A stretch of 64,000 bases of DNA from Streptomyces tailanensis (lineage in GTDB: Bacteria; Actinomycetota; Actinomycetes; Streptomycetales; Streptomycetaceae), in the NCBI RefSeq assembly GCF_008386495.1, contig NZ_VTHJ01000016.1, forward strand, positions 22,307 through 86,306, given 5' to 3'. Within the stretch, counting starts at the first letter, position 1, and each line of letters starts with the position of its first letter. The notes under the pieces were generated by a model. It was not told the DNA's origin, searched no databases, and saw only the letters and a program-made list of their open reading frames with translations. This document shows positions 16,174 to 25,501 of this stretch, in pieces. The position numbers and the translations under genes were made by a program.

Positions 16174-17328
16174 CTAGTCCAGCTTGAGGGCGTCGCAGTC
16201 GGACTTGTAGTCGGACGTGCAGATCTGCTTGACGGTGTAGATCTCGTCGTCGAGGACCGTGTCCTTGATGTTGTCCTTGGTCAGCGCGACCGGGGGGACC
16301 AGCTGGGCGGGGATCCGCTTGTGGGTCGGGGAGTCGACGCTGTCCTTGGCGAGGGCGTCGAACTCGATGGAGCGGCCCTGGACCTTGGCGACGGCCATCT
16401 CGGCGGCGGCGTTCGCCTCCAGCGGGAACGACTTGTACACGGTCATGTACTGGTCGCCCGCGATGATCCGCTGCACCGCGTCCAGGTCGGCGTCCTGTCC
16501 GGTGACCGGCGGCACCTTGGAGACCCCGGCGGTCTTCAGCACGTCGATGACGGCACCGGCGATGCCGTCGTTGGCGGCGTAGACGGCGTCGATGTTGTCG
16601 AGGCCGAGCTTGGAGACCGCCTTCTGCATGTTGACCTTGGCGACCTTCGGGTCCCAGTCCGTGGTGTCGTACGTCTCGGAGATCGTCACGCTGTCCTGGA
16701 GCTCGGAGAGCGCGCCGTCACGGAACATCGCGGCGTTGGGGTCGGAGGGGGACCCGTTCATCATGACGATCTTGTTGGCGGCGCTGTTGCCCAGCTCCTC
16801 CACCAGGGCGCGGCCCTGCACCTCCCCGACGAGCTCGTTGTCGAAGGAGACGTAACCGTCGATCGGGCCCTCGGCCAGCCGGTCGTAGGCGATCACGGGG
16901 ATGCCCGCCTCGTCCGCCGTCTGCACGGCGCTCGCGATGGACTTGGAGTCCACGGCGTCGACGATGATGATGTCGACCTTGTCGGCCACCATCTGTTCGA
17001 GCTGGGTGATCTGGGTCTCGGGGTCCTTCTCGGCGTTCGCGTACTTGGTGACGCCCTTGTTGTTCGTCAGCTCGGCGATCTTCTTCTTGATGATCGGGTA
17101 GTCGAACTGCTCGTAACGCTTGGTGTCCTTGTCCGGGAACAGCACGCCCACGGTGATGTCGTCGCCCTTCGTGGGGCTCGCCTCGGCGCTGTCACCCACG
17201 TCCACGACCCCGCAGGCGGCGAGGGAGACGGCCGCGGCGGACGCGGCGAGGACGGTGGCGGTACGGCGCACGGCGGTGCGGCGAGCTATACGCATGGTGA
17301 GGGCGTTGCTGGTGTTACGGGCGTTCAC
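16174..17328 (-). CDS. Sugar ABC transporter substrate-binding lipoprotein
   Basis: 384 residues from GTG 17328, preceded by GGAAGG; ATG 17295 has none. A twin-Arg-rich start and a lipobox (SLAACG) give a lipoprotein. The body is the periplasmic-binding-protein type I fold of the XylF/RbsB group (ITVGVLFPDKDTKRYEQFD, VDIIIVDAVDSKSIA, AGIPVIAYDRL, VYAANDGIAGAVID, PVTGQDADLDAVQRI). No ATPase or permease gene is adjacent, so it is an orphan here and must share a transporter or sense sugar for another system. Confidence 0.9.
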   Translation of the reverse strand: MNARNTSNALTMRIARRTAVRRTATVLAASAAAVSLAACGVVDVGDSAEASPTKGDDITVGVLFPDKDTKRYEQFDYPIIKKKIAELTNNKGVTKYANAEKDPETQITQLEQMVADKVDIIIVDAVDSKSIASAVQTADEAGIPVIAYDRLAEGPIDGYVSFDNELVGEVQGRALVEELGNSAANKIVMMNGSPSDPNAAMFRDGALSELQDSVTISETYDTTDWDPKVAKVNMQKAVSKLGLDNIDAVYAANDGIAGAVIDVLKTAGVSKVPPVTGQDADLDAVQRIIAGDQYMTVYKSFPLEANAAAEMAVAKVQGRSIEFDALAKDSVDSPTHKRIPAQLVPPVALTKDNIKDTVLDDEIYTVKQICTSDYKSDCDALKLD

Positions 17329-17663
17329 ATCAAGGGCCTTCCGGGCGTGGGCGCAGCACTGCGACCCAGGTGGCTGAAAGCCAACGCGGTGACCACCTCA
17401 GCGTCAAGGAGTAATCACTTAACGAGATGACAACAGCCTTGCGTGGTCTCGGTGTGAAGAGGGTAAAGCAAGGGGCTCTCGCTGTCGTCGCGCGACCTTC
17501 ACCTGACACGAGCCACCGCCTGCCGCCGGGAACCGGTGTGCCCGAACGGCCGCCGCGTGCATGCCCTTTGAGGACATACGGGGTTCGAGCCACTGGAGTC
17601 AGGCGGCTCGGTCGGGGTCGGCAGGTCAGGGACCACGACGGGCTCCACGACTAGGCTCCCGGG
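17329..17663. other. Divergent spacer, promoters expected
   Basis: This 335-bp non-coding space lies between the sugar-binding-protein gene and the SUMF1-fold gene. It contains a short AT-rich stretch (GGAGTAATCACTTAACGAG, about 17407-17425) that may belong to the sugar-binding gene promoter. No further structure was recognised. Confidence 0.35.
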
Positions 17664-18350
17664 ATGGACGCGGACATGACGACGGAGACCGGGATGATCT
17701 CCGTCCACCCGGGCTCGGTGACCCTCTCCGACCGACGGACCCGACGACGGTGGGTGGCCGACGTCACTCCCTTCCGGCTCGCGGTGCACCCCGTCACGCA
17801 CGGGGTGTACGAGCGGGTGCGGGGCGGCGCGCCGACGGAGCGTGCACTGACCGACCGGATCCCCGCGGTGAACGTCTCGTGGTGGGACGCGGTGCGCTTC
17901 TGCAACGCATTGTCGGAGGAGGAGGGATTGACCCCGGCATATTCCCTGCCCGAATGGGACTCGGTGGAGTGGTCACCCTCCGCCGACGGCTACCGGCTCC
18001 CCACGGAAGCCGAGTGGGAGTACGCCTGCCGGGCGGGCACGACCGGCCCGCGCTACGGTCCCCTCGACGACATCGCCTGGCACCGCGCCAACTCCGGCGA
18101 ACGCCTCCACGAGGTGGCCGGACGCCGCCCCAACCCCTGGGGCCTGCACGACATGCTCGGCAACGTCTGGGAGTGGTGCTGGGACCTCTACGACCCCGAG
18201 GTCTACGGCACCTACCGCGTCCTGCGCGGCGGGGGCTGGTTCGACGAACACTGGAGCTGCCGGGCCGGCGTACGCAGACGAAGCCATCCGACGTTCCGGG
18301 TGGACGACGTGGGATTCCGGGTGGCGCGGTCGGGGGCGGGGGCGGGGTGA
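17664..18350 (+). CDS. SUMF1/FGE-fold protein lacking one active-site Cys
   Basis: 228 residues of formylglycine-generating-enzyme fold: FRLAVHPVTHGVYERV, VNVSWWDAVRFCNALS, YRLPTEAEWEYACRAGT, NPWGLHDMLGNVWEWCWD and VLRGGGWFDEHWSCRAGVRRR. In true sulfatase-activating enzymes the last motif has two cysteines; here the first is Asp and only the second remains. It is therefore more likely a family member with another oxidative or structural role. No sulfatase gene is nearby. There is no clear ribosome site, so the start may be leaderless at 17664 or lie at ATG 17676. Confidence 0.85.
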   Translation: MDADMTTETGMISVHPGSVTLSDRRTRRRWVADVTPFRLAVHPVTHGVYERVRGGAPTERALTDRIPAVNVSWWDAVRFCNALSEEEGLTPAYSLPEWDSVEWSPSADGYRLPTEAEWEYACRAGTTGPRYGPLDDIAWHRANSGERLHEVAGRRPNPWGLHDMLGNVWEWCWDLYDPEVYGTYRVLRGGGWFDEHWSCRAGVRRRSHPTFRVDDVGFRVARSGAGAG

Positions 18351-18374
18351 GCAGGTTCGTACCGGGCGGGGGTG

Positions 18375-18548
18375 ACGCGCGCGGGCCTCGGCGATCCCCT
18401 CACGATCGGCCGAGCGCAACTGCTCGCGCTCCTTGGCCAGTCGGCCCTGCGCGGCCCGCGCCACCTCGATGACGGCGCGGGGTCGTCCTTGGTTGGCTTC
18501 CTCCGCCGCGACGAGCGCGCTGTAGGCGGCGGTTCTGGGGGACGACGG
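18375..18548 (-). pseudogene. Possible gene remnant, helical fragment
   Basis: Within the 300-bp gap 18351-18650, about 55 minus-strand codons read as a plausible charged helix (TAAYSALVAAEEANQGRPR, then AVIEVARAAQGRLAKEREQL) with strong third-position GC. The frame has no convincing start and runs into antisense of the SUMF1-fold gene. It may be a leftover of a deleted gene. The family is not recognised. Confidence 0.25.
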
Positions 18549-18650
18549 GCCACCGGGCGCGGGGTTCCCGAGGGGGTGACCGTTCGCGGGTCCTACAGCC
18601 CGGTCCACGGGGCCTACGGGTCCTACGCGCCGTCGGCCGTCCACTCAGCC

Positions 18651-19163
18651 TCAGGCAGCGTCCTCGGCCGCCCACTTCCGCAGCAGCGCCTCCCGCTCCT
18701 CCCGCCCAGGCGTCCCCTCCCTCGCGTGGGTCCGGCCCCACTCCGCCAGGGTCTCCACGTCCGCCGTACCGGCCACGAACCGCTCCAGCAGGGCGACGAA
18801 CAGATCGTACTCGGACTGGACGTACCCGCCGAGGGCCGGTGCCGTGTACGTGTCCAACTCGACCGTGCCGTCGGCGGTTTCGACATGCACCTCGAAGGCG
18901 CCCGGGAGGTCGCTGCCGCCGAGGACGGCGCTGAACGCCATGTCGACGGCAGTGCTGGCGAACAGCCGGGCGGAGGACCTGATCCGTACGTCCCGCACGG
19001 TGACAGACCGGACCTCCGCCCAGCCCCAGTGACCGCTCTGATCCGCGCCGAGCCCCTCCAGCCCGTCCCGCGTCAGCCGCACCGCACGCCCGATCCCCTC
19101 CGGCTCGGCCCCGACGTACACCCCGCCGTCCTCGGCGATCCAGAACAGTCCGACCATGGCCAT
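18651..19163 (-). CDS. Hypothetical protein
   Basis: 170 residues from ATG 19163, preceded by GGGGAGG. It begins MAMVGLFWIAEDGGVYVGAEPEG and looks like a small beta-rich cytoplasmic protein: GLEGLGADQSGHWGWAEV, VEVHVETADGTVELDTYT, and a helical acidic C-terminus. No signal, membrane segment or known catalytic motif was seen. It is the last gene of the left, minus-strand arm of the secretion-like locus and may be an independent passenger. Confidence 0.7.
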   Translation of the reverse strand: MAMVGLFWIAEDGGVYVGAEPEGIGRAVRLTRDGLEGLGADQSGHWGWAEVRSVTVRDVRIRSSARLFASTAVDMAFSAVLGGSDLPGAFEVHVETADGTVELDTYTAPALGGYVQSEYDLFVALLERFVAGTADVETLAEWGRTHAREGTPGREEREALLRKWAAEDAA

Positions 19164-19267
19164 GCTTGCCTCCCCGGGAGCGGTGCGCTCGTAGACGTAT
19201 CCCCTGGTGAGACTCCGTTTCGGCGTGGATGGTTCAGCGGATGCCGTCAGTTGGGTCGACAGTTGCG

Positions 19268-20080
19268 TCAGCGGTCGCGGCCCAGTGCCGTCCGCAGGGT
19301 GATCCCGTACCGGCGGCGCAGGCGTCGTATCTCCCATACGGACAGGACCGTCACGGTCAGCGGACCGCCGAGGAGGAAGGAGTACAGGACGGCGGGTGGG
19401 GCCGCCACGTCGTGGGTGTCGCCGAGGCTGAGGGCGAAGAGGGACCAGACGAGCAGGGGGGAGAGGAGGGCGGGGAGCAGTTCGTGGACGTCGGCCGTGC
19501 GGAAGCACGAGTTCAGGGCCATGAACGTGACCAGCAGGGTGGTGAAGATGGAGATGAGCAGTACGACGACGCAGCCGATGGCTCCCAGGACCAACAGCGC
19601 CATGATGGCCAGGCCGGTGATCATCGTGCCGACCGTCTCGCCGAAGAACCCGAACGTGAGATCGTACCGACCGATGTCGTCGCTGGAGATGATCTCGCCG
19701 CGCAGCACCAGGACCATGAGCCAGCACAGCCCGACCCCAAGGACGATGACCCCGATCACGGTCAGCGGCCCGACGAGACGGCGGGCGTACACACCCCCCA
19801 GCGGGGAGCGCGCCGCGAGGATGAAGAGCGTGATCCCGACGGCCCCGGCACCCAGCAGGATGCCGCACCCCACCACCAGGTTCTCCAGCTTGTCGAGAAC
19901 GAACTCCTCCCGCCCCTTCCGCAGCGGATAGGCCATCACCAGCCATACGGACGCCAGCAGCCCCAGCACCGTACGGGCGCGCTGGAGCCAGGAGATGACC
20001 GGGTCCTTGATTAGATCGGGCCGGGACGGAACGGCCAACGCCACTGCCCCGCCCGTCAGGATCCCCAGGATCTCACCCAA
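19268..20080 (-). CDS. Multi-pass membrane protein of secretion-like locus
   Basis: 270 residues from a TTG start, chosen because GGAAGGAGAG lies 6 nt upstream and no ATG fits. About six or seven hydrophobic segments are visible (ARTVLGLLASVWLVMAYPL, LVVGCGILLGAGAVGITLFIL, LTVIGVIVLGVGLCWLMVLVL, IMALLVLGAIGCVVVLLISIF). The family is not recognised. It lies 76 bp downstream of the VirD4-like gene on the same strand, so a role in the same export apparatus is plausible. Confidence 0.7.
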   Translation of the reverse strand: MGEILGILTGGAVALAVPSRPDLIKDPVISWLQRARTVLGLLASVWLVMAYPLRKGREEFVLDKLENLVVGCGILLGAGAVGITLFILAARSPLGGVYARRLVGPLTVIGVIVLGVGLCWLMVLVLRGEIISSDDIGRYDLTFGFFGETVGTMITGLAIMALLVLGAIGCVVVLLISIFTTLLVTFMALNSCFRTADVHELLPALLSPLLVWSLFALSLGDTHDVAAPPAVLYSFLLGGPLTVTVLSVWEIRRLRRRYGITLRTALGRDR

Positions 20081-20156
20081 CTCAGACTCTCCTTCCGCTT
20101 CACGTCTGCCTGTGCTGCTGGATCCGGGCCGCGGCCCGCGCCGTCGCGGCGTCGAC

Positions 20157-21887
20157 TCAGCGCGCCCCGGGGTCGTACTTGCGGAGCGAGTCCTGGACCT
20201 CGCGGGCGTACGGGCCCTCCCACCACGGGATGGTCTCGACGAGGACCGGCTTGGTGCCGGAGGCGAAGACGACGGCGCGGCCCGGGGGCAGGGCGCCGAG
20301 GTCGGAGACATTGAGGACGCGTTGGCGGCTGACGGACTCGCTGACCGTGCGGTTGCCGCTCCAGCCGCCGAACTCCGACTCCCGGCTCGCCTGATACTCG
20401 GTCAGCTGGAACTCTCCCGCCAGTTCGCTGAGATCGCCCAGGAAACGGGTGTCGGAGACGCCGCCGCCGTAGACGCGGACGTTCGCGGCCGACCACAGCT
20501 TCTCCATGCCGCGCTCGCCCCACACCTCGATGCCCTGCGCCCAGGACTGGAGGATGGTCATGAGGATGATGCCGCGCGAGCCGTAGTGGGAGTACAGGTC
20601 GGGCAGGGTGCGCCAGCGGCAGACGTTCGCGGCCTCGTCGAGGACGCCGATGAGCGGCAGCGGGAGCCGGCCGCCGCGCTGGGTGGTGGCGTACTCCTCG
20701 GCCGCCTCCACGACGGCCACGGTCAGCGCGGTGACGAGCGGTCCGGCGGAGTCCCGGCCCTCGCGGGAGAGGGAGTACAGAGTGCCGCCGGTGCGGACGA
20801 ACGCGTGCGGGTCGAACTGGGGGGCGTTGGGGTCGGCGGGCGGGGTCACCCAGCGGTTGACCTCCGGGTTGATCAGGCAGGACGCCATCTGCTGAGCGAC
20901 GCCGTAGATGCCGCTGCGCTGCTTGTCGGGGGCGCTGATGACACCGTTGAGCCCGTCGGCGGCCATGGTGTGCCCGGCGCCGCGCAGGATCCGTTCCGGG
21001 GTGTCGTCCTTGGGGTTGGACAGCCAGGTGTAGATCTGCGTGATGGGCATCTTGCCGCAGGCGGCGGCGAGCAGCAGGTTGGCGAGCAGGTCCTGACCGG
21101 CCGGGTCGAAGAAGGCGTCGGTGGAGGCGTTGGCGTCCCGGGAGCCGCTGGCGAAGTGGTCGGCCATCTTGCGGGCCTTGGCGACGTCGGTGACGTACGA
21201 CAGCGGGTTCCACCACCAGCTCGGCGTCTCGGCGGCGACCTGCTGCGGGTCGAACACCCAGACGGGCCCACGGGCGGAGCGCGGACCGCGGGTGGCGTCC
21301 ACGATGTCCCGCTTGTTGGAGGTGACGAGGACCGCGCCGGGCCCGTCGAGGATCGCCGGGACTGCTCGCCGGGTCGTCTTACCGGTACGCGGACCCCAGA
21401 TGTCGACGTGCATGTCCTCGTACGACCCGAACAGCGGCTGCCGCCCCTTGACGGACCGTCCGATGAAGACGCCGGGCGTCTGCGCCTTCACGCCGAGCCG
21501 CTCGGCGGTGGCGGCCGCGCCCTTCATCGTCAGCTTGCCCAACTCCTCGCCCTTGGCGAGGTGTTCGGCGGCGCCGTCGACGTCGTGCTTGTTACGGAAG
21601 CGCCGGCGGACGCGGTAGGCGGCCAGGCCGAGAATGCCTAGCAGCAGGGCCTCCCCGGCGGCGACCGCGCTGGCCGGTGAACCCGGCCAGCTGTAGTCGC
21701 CCTTGACCAGGGCGACCATGAAGGTCAGCGGATTGCCGGGCGGCGCGGGAGCGTCGGCGAACGGCGCCCCCAGATTCGCGGCCAGCCAGGCGCCGACGAC
21801 ACCCAGGAGCACGACCGCGACCACGATGACGATCTCGATCGTCCAGTCGTCCTCGGCGCGGGGCTTCTTCTGCTGTTCTGCGGTCAC
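20157..21887 (-). CDS. VirD4/TraG-like type IV coupling ATPase
   Basis: 576 residues from GTG 21887. Two N-terminal membrane segments (IEIVIVVAVVLLGVVGAWLAAN and an ALLLGILGLAAY helix) precede the ATPase. Walker A GPRTGKTT is near residue 165 and the Walker B-like IGVLDEAANV near residue 395; FDPAGQDLLANLLLAA and LILMT-type segments are typical of TraG/VirD4 proteins. In known systems this hexamer recruits DNA or protein substrates to the secretion channel. With VirB4-, VirB6- and VirB8-like genes about 10 kb away it supports a type IV apparatus. Confidence 0.9.
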   Translation of the reverse strand: MTAEQQKKPRAEDDWTIEIVIVVAVVLLGVVGAWLAANLGAPFADAPAPPGNPLTFMVALVKGDYSWPGSPASAVAAGEALLLGILGLAAYRVRRRFRNKHDVDGAAEHLAKGEELGKLTMKGAAATAERLGVKAQTPGVFIGRSVKGRQPLFGSYEDMHVDIWGPRTGKTTRRAVPAILDGPGAVLVTSNKRDIVDATRGPRSARGPVWVFDPQQVAAETPSWWWNPLSYVTDVAKARKMADHFASGSRDANASTDAFFDPAGQDLLANLLLAAACGKMPITQIYTWLSNPKDDTPERILRGAGHTMAADGLNGVISAPDKQRSGIYGVAQQMASCLINPEVNRWVTPPADPNAPQFDPHAFVRTGGTLYSLSREGRDSAGPLVTALTVAVVEAAEEYATTQRGGRLPLPLIGVLDEAANVCRWRTLPDLYSHYGSRGIILMTILQSWAQGIEVWGERGMEKLWSAANVRVYGGGVSDTRFLGDLSELAGEFQLTEYQASRESEFGGWSGNRTVSESVSRQRVLNVSDLGALPPGRAVVFASGTKPVLVETIPWWEGPYAREVQDSLRKYDPGAR

Positions 21888-21943
21888 CCGCGGGTCCGTC
21901 CTTTCTTGGGTGGGGTGGGGGCCTGGGCTCGTCGGAGGCCCGG

Positions 21944-23335
21944 TCAGGCCTTCTCGGCCTTGAAGGCGAAGAAGTGGCCTTCGGTGTCCTGGACGAGCGT
22001 GTAGCCGTTGGTGGTGAACTCATCGGGAACAGTGTTCATAGGGAGCATGCCGATCAGTTCCTTGGTGCCCATGGCCAGGGCCCCGGTCTCATTGTCGAGT
22101 CCCGCGTACAGGACCCCACGGGGCGTGATCAACCCTGGCGTGATGTCCTTTTCGTCCGCCGCCTGCCGCCACAGCTCGGCGCCGGTCTGGGTGTTCCAGG
22201 CCACGGCGCCGTCCGTGAAGTTGACGACGGCCGTCTTACCGTCGGGCGAGACGACGGGACGCCTGTCCCGGGTGAGCTCCTCCAGCGTGGTCTGCGGTCC
22301 GGCGGCCACGGTGTCCCCGGTAGGCAGGTCCACGGTGGTGATCACCGCGTCGTTCGAGCCGCTCGCCGACCAGACGAGGAGCGCCTGGTCCCCGCGGAGG
22401 GGATACAGCTCGGCGTCCACCTCGCCGTCGTCATCCAGTTGCTTGACGACCGCGTTCGGCGGGGTGAGTTCCGTCGTGCTCCACAGGGTCTTGCCCGTGT
22501 TGCGGTCGATCACAGACACCGGATCGTAGACGCCGTCGCCTTCGGTGACGTATCCCTGGCCGGTGCCGATGACTGTCTGCTCGGCGAACTCCGCGGGCAG
22601 TACGAGTTCCTTGCCGCCGCCGATCGGGGCGTAGCTACGGTCGTCCGAGTCGTCCTCGGGCAGCAGTACATGGCCCCGGACCACCGGTAGTTCGACCTTC
22701 TCCTCGCCGACGAGGGCGGAGCTGCCCAGTTCGGCACCGCTCGGGTCGTACATGGTGTAGACGGTCTTGACTGAAGCCGCCTTCAGACCGCTGGCCTTCG
22801 TGTTCTCGCAGCCGCGGATCAGCACGGCCGGGGAACCGTCCTTCCACTCGCCGACCTGAATGTGTTTCTCGGGCGTCGGTGTGTAGGTGGTGTTCGTGCC
22901 GTCGTCAGGGGTGTAGAGGCACTTCACGGTGAAGGTCTTTCGTTCCTTCCCGGTCGCCGCGTCGTAGAGGTGGCCGACGAAGTGTGCCGTCTGCAGTTCT
23001 GTGTCGGCGTCTTCGGCCTCGGGGGACAGGTCCTGGAGCAGGAGGACGGCGTCACCCACCGTGCAGATCGGGTCGTGGTTCGGCCTGTCGAGAGCGTCAC
23101 CGACACACGAGTAGAACTCTCCGTCCTTCGGGCCGAGGCTCCAGGCGGGCTTCGCCGCCAGTCCCGGGATCAGCTCGCCCTTGTAGACGGGCTGCGCGGC
23201 CGCGGAGGCCGAGGCGGACGCCTTCGGGGTGCCGGTGGCCTTCGTACCGGCATCGGTGTCACCGTCCCCGTTGCAGCCGGTCACCAGCCCCAGAGAAAGG
23301 ACGGCTCCGGCGAAGAGGCCCGTACGTGTCTTCAT
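21944..23335 (-). CDS. Lipoprotein with PQQ-like beta-propeller
   Basis: 463 residues from ATG 23335. The signal ends in lipobox LVTGC and is followed by an Ala/Ser/Thr linker. The rest has repeated propeller blades (VSVIDRNTGKTLWSTTEL, AVAWNTQTGAELWRQAADE, ALAMGTKELIGMLP) in the style of PQQ-repeat proteins. It sits between the wall-hydrolase and VirD4-like genes and resembles in position the lipoprotein at 26720-27841. A structural or substrate-binding role at the outer membrane face is inferred. Confidence 0.8.
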   Translation of the reverse strand: MKTRTGLFAGAVLSLGLVTGCNGDGDTDAGTKATGTPKASASASAAAQPVYKGELIPGLAAKPAWSLGPKDGEFYSCVGDALDRPNHDPICTVGDAVLLLQDLSPEAEDADTELQTAHFVGHLYDAATGKERKTFTVKCLYTPDDGTNTTYTPTPEKHIQVGEWKDGSPAVLIRGCENTKASGLKAASVKTVYTMYDPSGAELGSSALVGEEKVELPVVRGHVLLPEDDSDDRSYAPIGGGKELVLPAEFAEQTVIGTGQGYVTEGDGVYDPVSVIDRNTGKTLWSTTELTPPNAVVKQLDDDGEVDAELYPLRGDQALLVWSASGSNDAVITTVDLPTGDTVAAGPQTTLEELTRDRRPVVSPDGKTAVVNFTDGAVAWNTQTGAELWRQAADEKDITPGLITPRGVLYAGLDNETGALAMGTKELIGMLPMNTVPDEFTTNGYTLVQDTEGHFFAFKAEKA

Positions 23336-23403
23336 CAACTGCCTTGTAGTCGTAAGGGGATTGACAGGTCGGCGGGTGCAGGCACAGGCCCGCCCCGGGT
23401 GCC

Positions 23404-25494
23404 TCACGTCTCTGCCGTGCCGTCGCCCTCGACCGCGTTCGTGCCCGCCGGGATCGGCACGCGGTAGACGCCGGTGATCTCGTCCTGGACGTCCCACGTG
23501 CTGAAGGAGACCGGCTTGCCCTGGCGCGGGGCGTGGATGATCTTCTTGCTCTTGGGGTCCCAGACGATGCCCACGTGCCCGGAAGAGCCGTCGGCCTCCG
23601 GCCGGAAGAAGATCAGGTCACCGGGCTGGGCTTCGGACAGGTCCACCTCGTACTTCTTGAGGCGTGGCTCCTGCGCATAGGTGGTGCCGCCGATGTCGAT
23701 CTTCCCGCCGCTGGCCATGTAGTACGCCCACTGCGTGAAGCTGGAGCAGTCGAAGCTGGTCGGGTTCGTGCCCTGCAGCCGCGGCGCGCCGTACACGTAC
23801 GGGACGCCGATGCCGCGCTGCGCCCAGCCGAGGACCGCGCGGATCACCGGGTCGTCCGAGTCGGGGAGGACACCGGAGGCGCCGGCGCCGTCGGGGGCGA
23901 CGGAGGTGCCGCTGCCGCCCTTCGCACAGTCGGCGTACTCGGCGTCACGGGACTTGTCGTCGGATCCGGGAACCGTGCCGTAGTCGGGTTTGGCCGTGAC
24001 CCGGCCCGCCATCCACTGCGCGGGGTCGACCATGCCGGGCCCCTGGTCCTGGCCGGCGACGAACGGGTTGTCGACGCCCGGGACGAGGACCTCCCAATGC
24101 AGGTGGGGGCCGGTGACGTTGCCGGACGCGCCGACCGTGCCGATCTGGTCACCGCGCTTGACGGAATCGCCGACGGACACATTGAACGAGGTCTGGTGTG
24201 CGTAGAGCGTGATGACGCCGTCCGCGTGCCGCAGCTTCGTCATGTTCCCGTACGCCCCGCCGGGGCCCGCGGCCACGACCTTGCCGTCCGCCGGGGCGTA
24301 GATCGGGGTGCCGCTGCGAGCCACCAGGTCGAGGCCGGTGTGGTAGCCGAGGCTCCACATGCCGCCGCTCTTGTGGTACTCCGAGCCCCTCACGTAGGTG
24401 CCCTGCTTCATGGGCCACTGCCAGTCCTTGCCGGTGGTGGGCGGCTTGGCGTCGGGGAAGGAGACCGGCGTCACGCTCGTGTCGCTCGTGACCGTGTACG
24501 CGGCCGGCGCCATGGCGGAGACGACCTCCTCGCTCTCGCCTTCCAGCGGCGGGGTCGACCAGGACCGAGGCGAGGTCGCGGCGATGCTGAGGGCCTTGCC
24601 GGGCTCAGCGTCGTTGCCGACCGGCTCCGGGATGTCCGACTGCTTGCCCAGCGTGGGGAAGTCGGGGTTCTTCTCGACGGTTTCCTTCAGATGGACGTAC
24701 CAGCGCTTGATGAGGTCGTCGTCGCCGGTGAGCGCACCGCGGTAGCGGGCCGCCTGGGTGAGGACGACGCGCGGGTAGATCGTGTTGGAGGCGGTCGAGC
24801 CGGAGTAGATCTGCAGCGCCTTGAAGGGCTGGGTCTCGGCCTTCTTGGCGTGCAGGAAGTTGGCCGCGGCGTACGCCGCGTCGTCGATGTTGTACAGATC
24901 CTCTTTACCGTCGTTGTTGCCGTCGTCGCCGTAGTCCGTCCAGGCGGGCTTGCCGAACTGCAGGATGCCCATGTAGCCGAGGGAGTTGGCGCCGCCGGGC
25001 GCGGCCGACGGGTCCTGCCCGTACTTCGTCTCCTGGTACATCTGCCCGGCGATGATCGTCCAGTCGAGGCCGTCGTAGCGGGCCGCGGCGCGCATCGAGG
25101 CGAGGATCATCTTCGGCGGTATCTCGTTGCGCGCGGTCTCGCTCGGCATGTACATCTTGCCGGCCGGCATGATCGGGTTGGTGGCGGCCGCGTCACCGGT
25201 GTTACCGGCTTCGGCGTTGTCGGCGTAGTCGCCGCAGGCCGCGGTCGAGGCGCCGTTGCCGACGCCGCCGAGCATGCTGGCGACGAGCAGCAGGACTAGA
25301 CAGATGCCCGCGATGGCGAGGCCTCCGCCGCCGCAGAGGAAGATCCACCACTTGAAGCCGTTCTTCTTCTTGCCGCCGCCTCCACCTCGGCCCTTCGAGC
25401 CGCCGGAAGCGGCGACCAGCTGACCAGCCGCTTTGGCGGCCTTGGCGACCTTCACGGCCTTCGCTGCGGCCGCCAGCGCGGCGGGTGCCACCAT
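23404..25494 (-). CDS. Cell-wall hydrolase: lysozyme-like, M23 and NlpC/P60
   Basis: 696 residues from ATG 25494. A basic Ala/Lys/Gly N-terminus and one membrane segment (~58-80) anchor it outside. Domains in order: a transglycosylase-like helical domain (ILASMRAAARYDGLDWTIIAGQMYQETKYG, ~130-260); an M23 endopeptidase with GYHTGLDLV and HLHWEV zinc ligands (~375-480); and an NlpC/P60 domain with Cys in FDCSSFTQWAYY and His in GHVGIVWD (~555-670). Such proteins open peptidoglycan for type IV systems in Gram-positives. It lies 7 bp after the preceding gene. Confidence 0.92.
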   Translation of the reverse strand: MVAPAALAAAAKAVKVAKAAKAAGQLVAASGGSKGRGGGGGKKKNGFKWWIFLCGGGGLAIAGICLVLLLVASMLGGVGNGASTAACGDYADNAEAGNTGDAAATNPIMPAGKMYMPSETARNEIPPKMILASMRAAARYDGLDWTIIAGQMYQETKYGQDPSAAPGGANSLGYMGILQFGKPAWTDYGDDGNNDGKEDLYNIDDAAYAAANFLHAKKAETQPFKALQIYSGSTASNTIYPRVVLTQAARYRGALTGDDDLIKRWYVHLKETVEKNPDFPTLGKQSDIPEPVGNDAEPGKALSIAATSPRSWSTPPLEGESEEVVSAMAPAAYTVTSDTSVTPVSFPDAKPPTTGKDWQWPMKQGTYVRGSEYHKSGGMWSLGYHTGLDLVARSGTPIYAPADGKVVAAGPGGAYGNMTKLRHADGVITLYAHQTSFNVSVGDSVKRGDQIGTVGASGNVTGPHLHWEVLVPGVDNPFVAGQDQGPGMVDPAQWMAGRVTAKPDYGTVPGSDDKSRDAEYADCAKGGSGTSVAPDGAGASGVLPDSDDPVIRAVLGWAQRGIGVPYVYGAPRLQGTNPTSFDCSSFTQWAYYMASGGKIDIGGTTYAQEPRLKKYEVDLSEAQPGDLIFFRPEADGSSGHVGIVWDPKSKKIIHAPRQGKPVSFSTWDVQDEITGVYRVPIPAGTNAVEGDGTAET

Positions 25495-25501
25495 GGAAGG
25501 C

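Noticed and set aside
16174..17328. Complete sugar ABC transporter operon
   Set aside because: No ATPase or permease gene flanks the binding-protein gene on either side.
17664..18350. Genuine sulfatase-activating formylglycine-generating enzyme
   Set aside because: First catalytic cysteine is Asp and no sulfatase is nearby.
18372..19931. Very long plus-strand frame across 18.4-19.9 kb
   Set aside because: Antisense to two better-supported minus-strand genes; Arg/Pro-rich composition is typical of a shadow frame in high-GC DNA.
23533..25299. Long plus-strand frame opposite the wall-hydrolase gene
   Set aside because: The minus strand encodes clear M23 and NlpC motifs; the plus frame is Val/Asp/Arg-rich shadow sequence.
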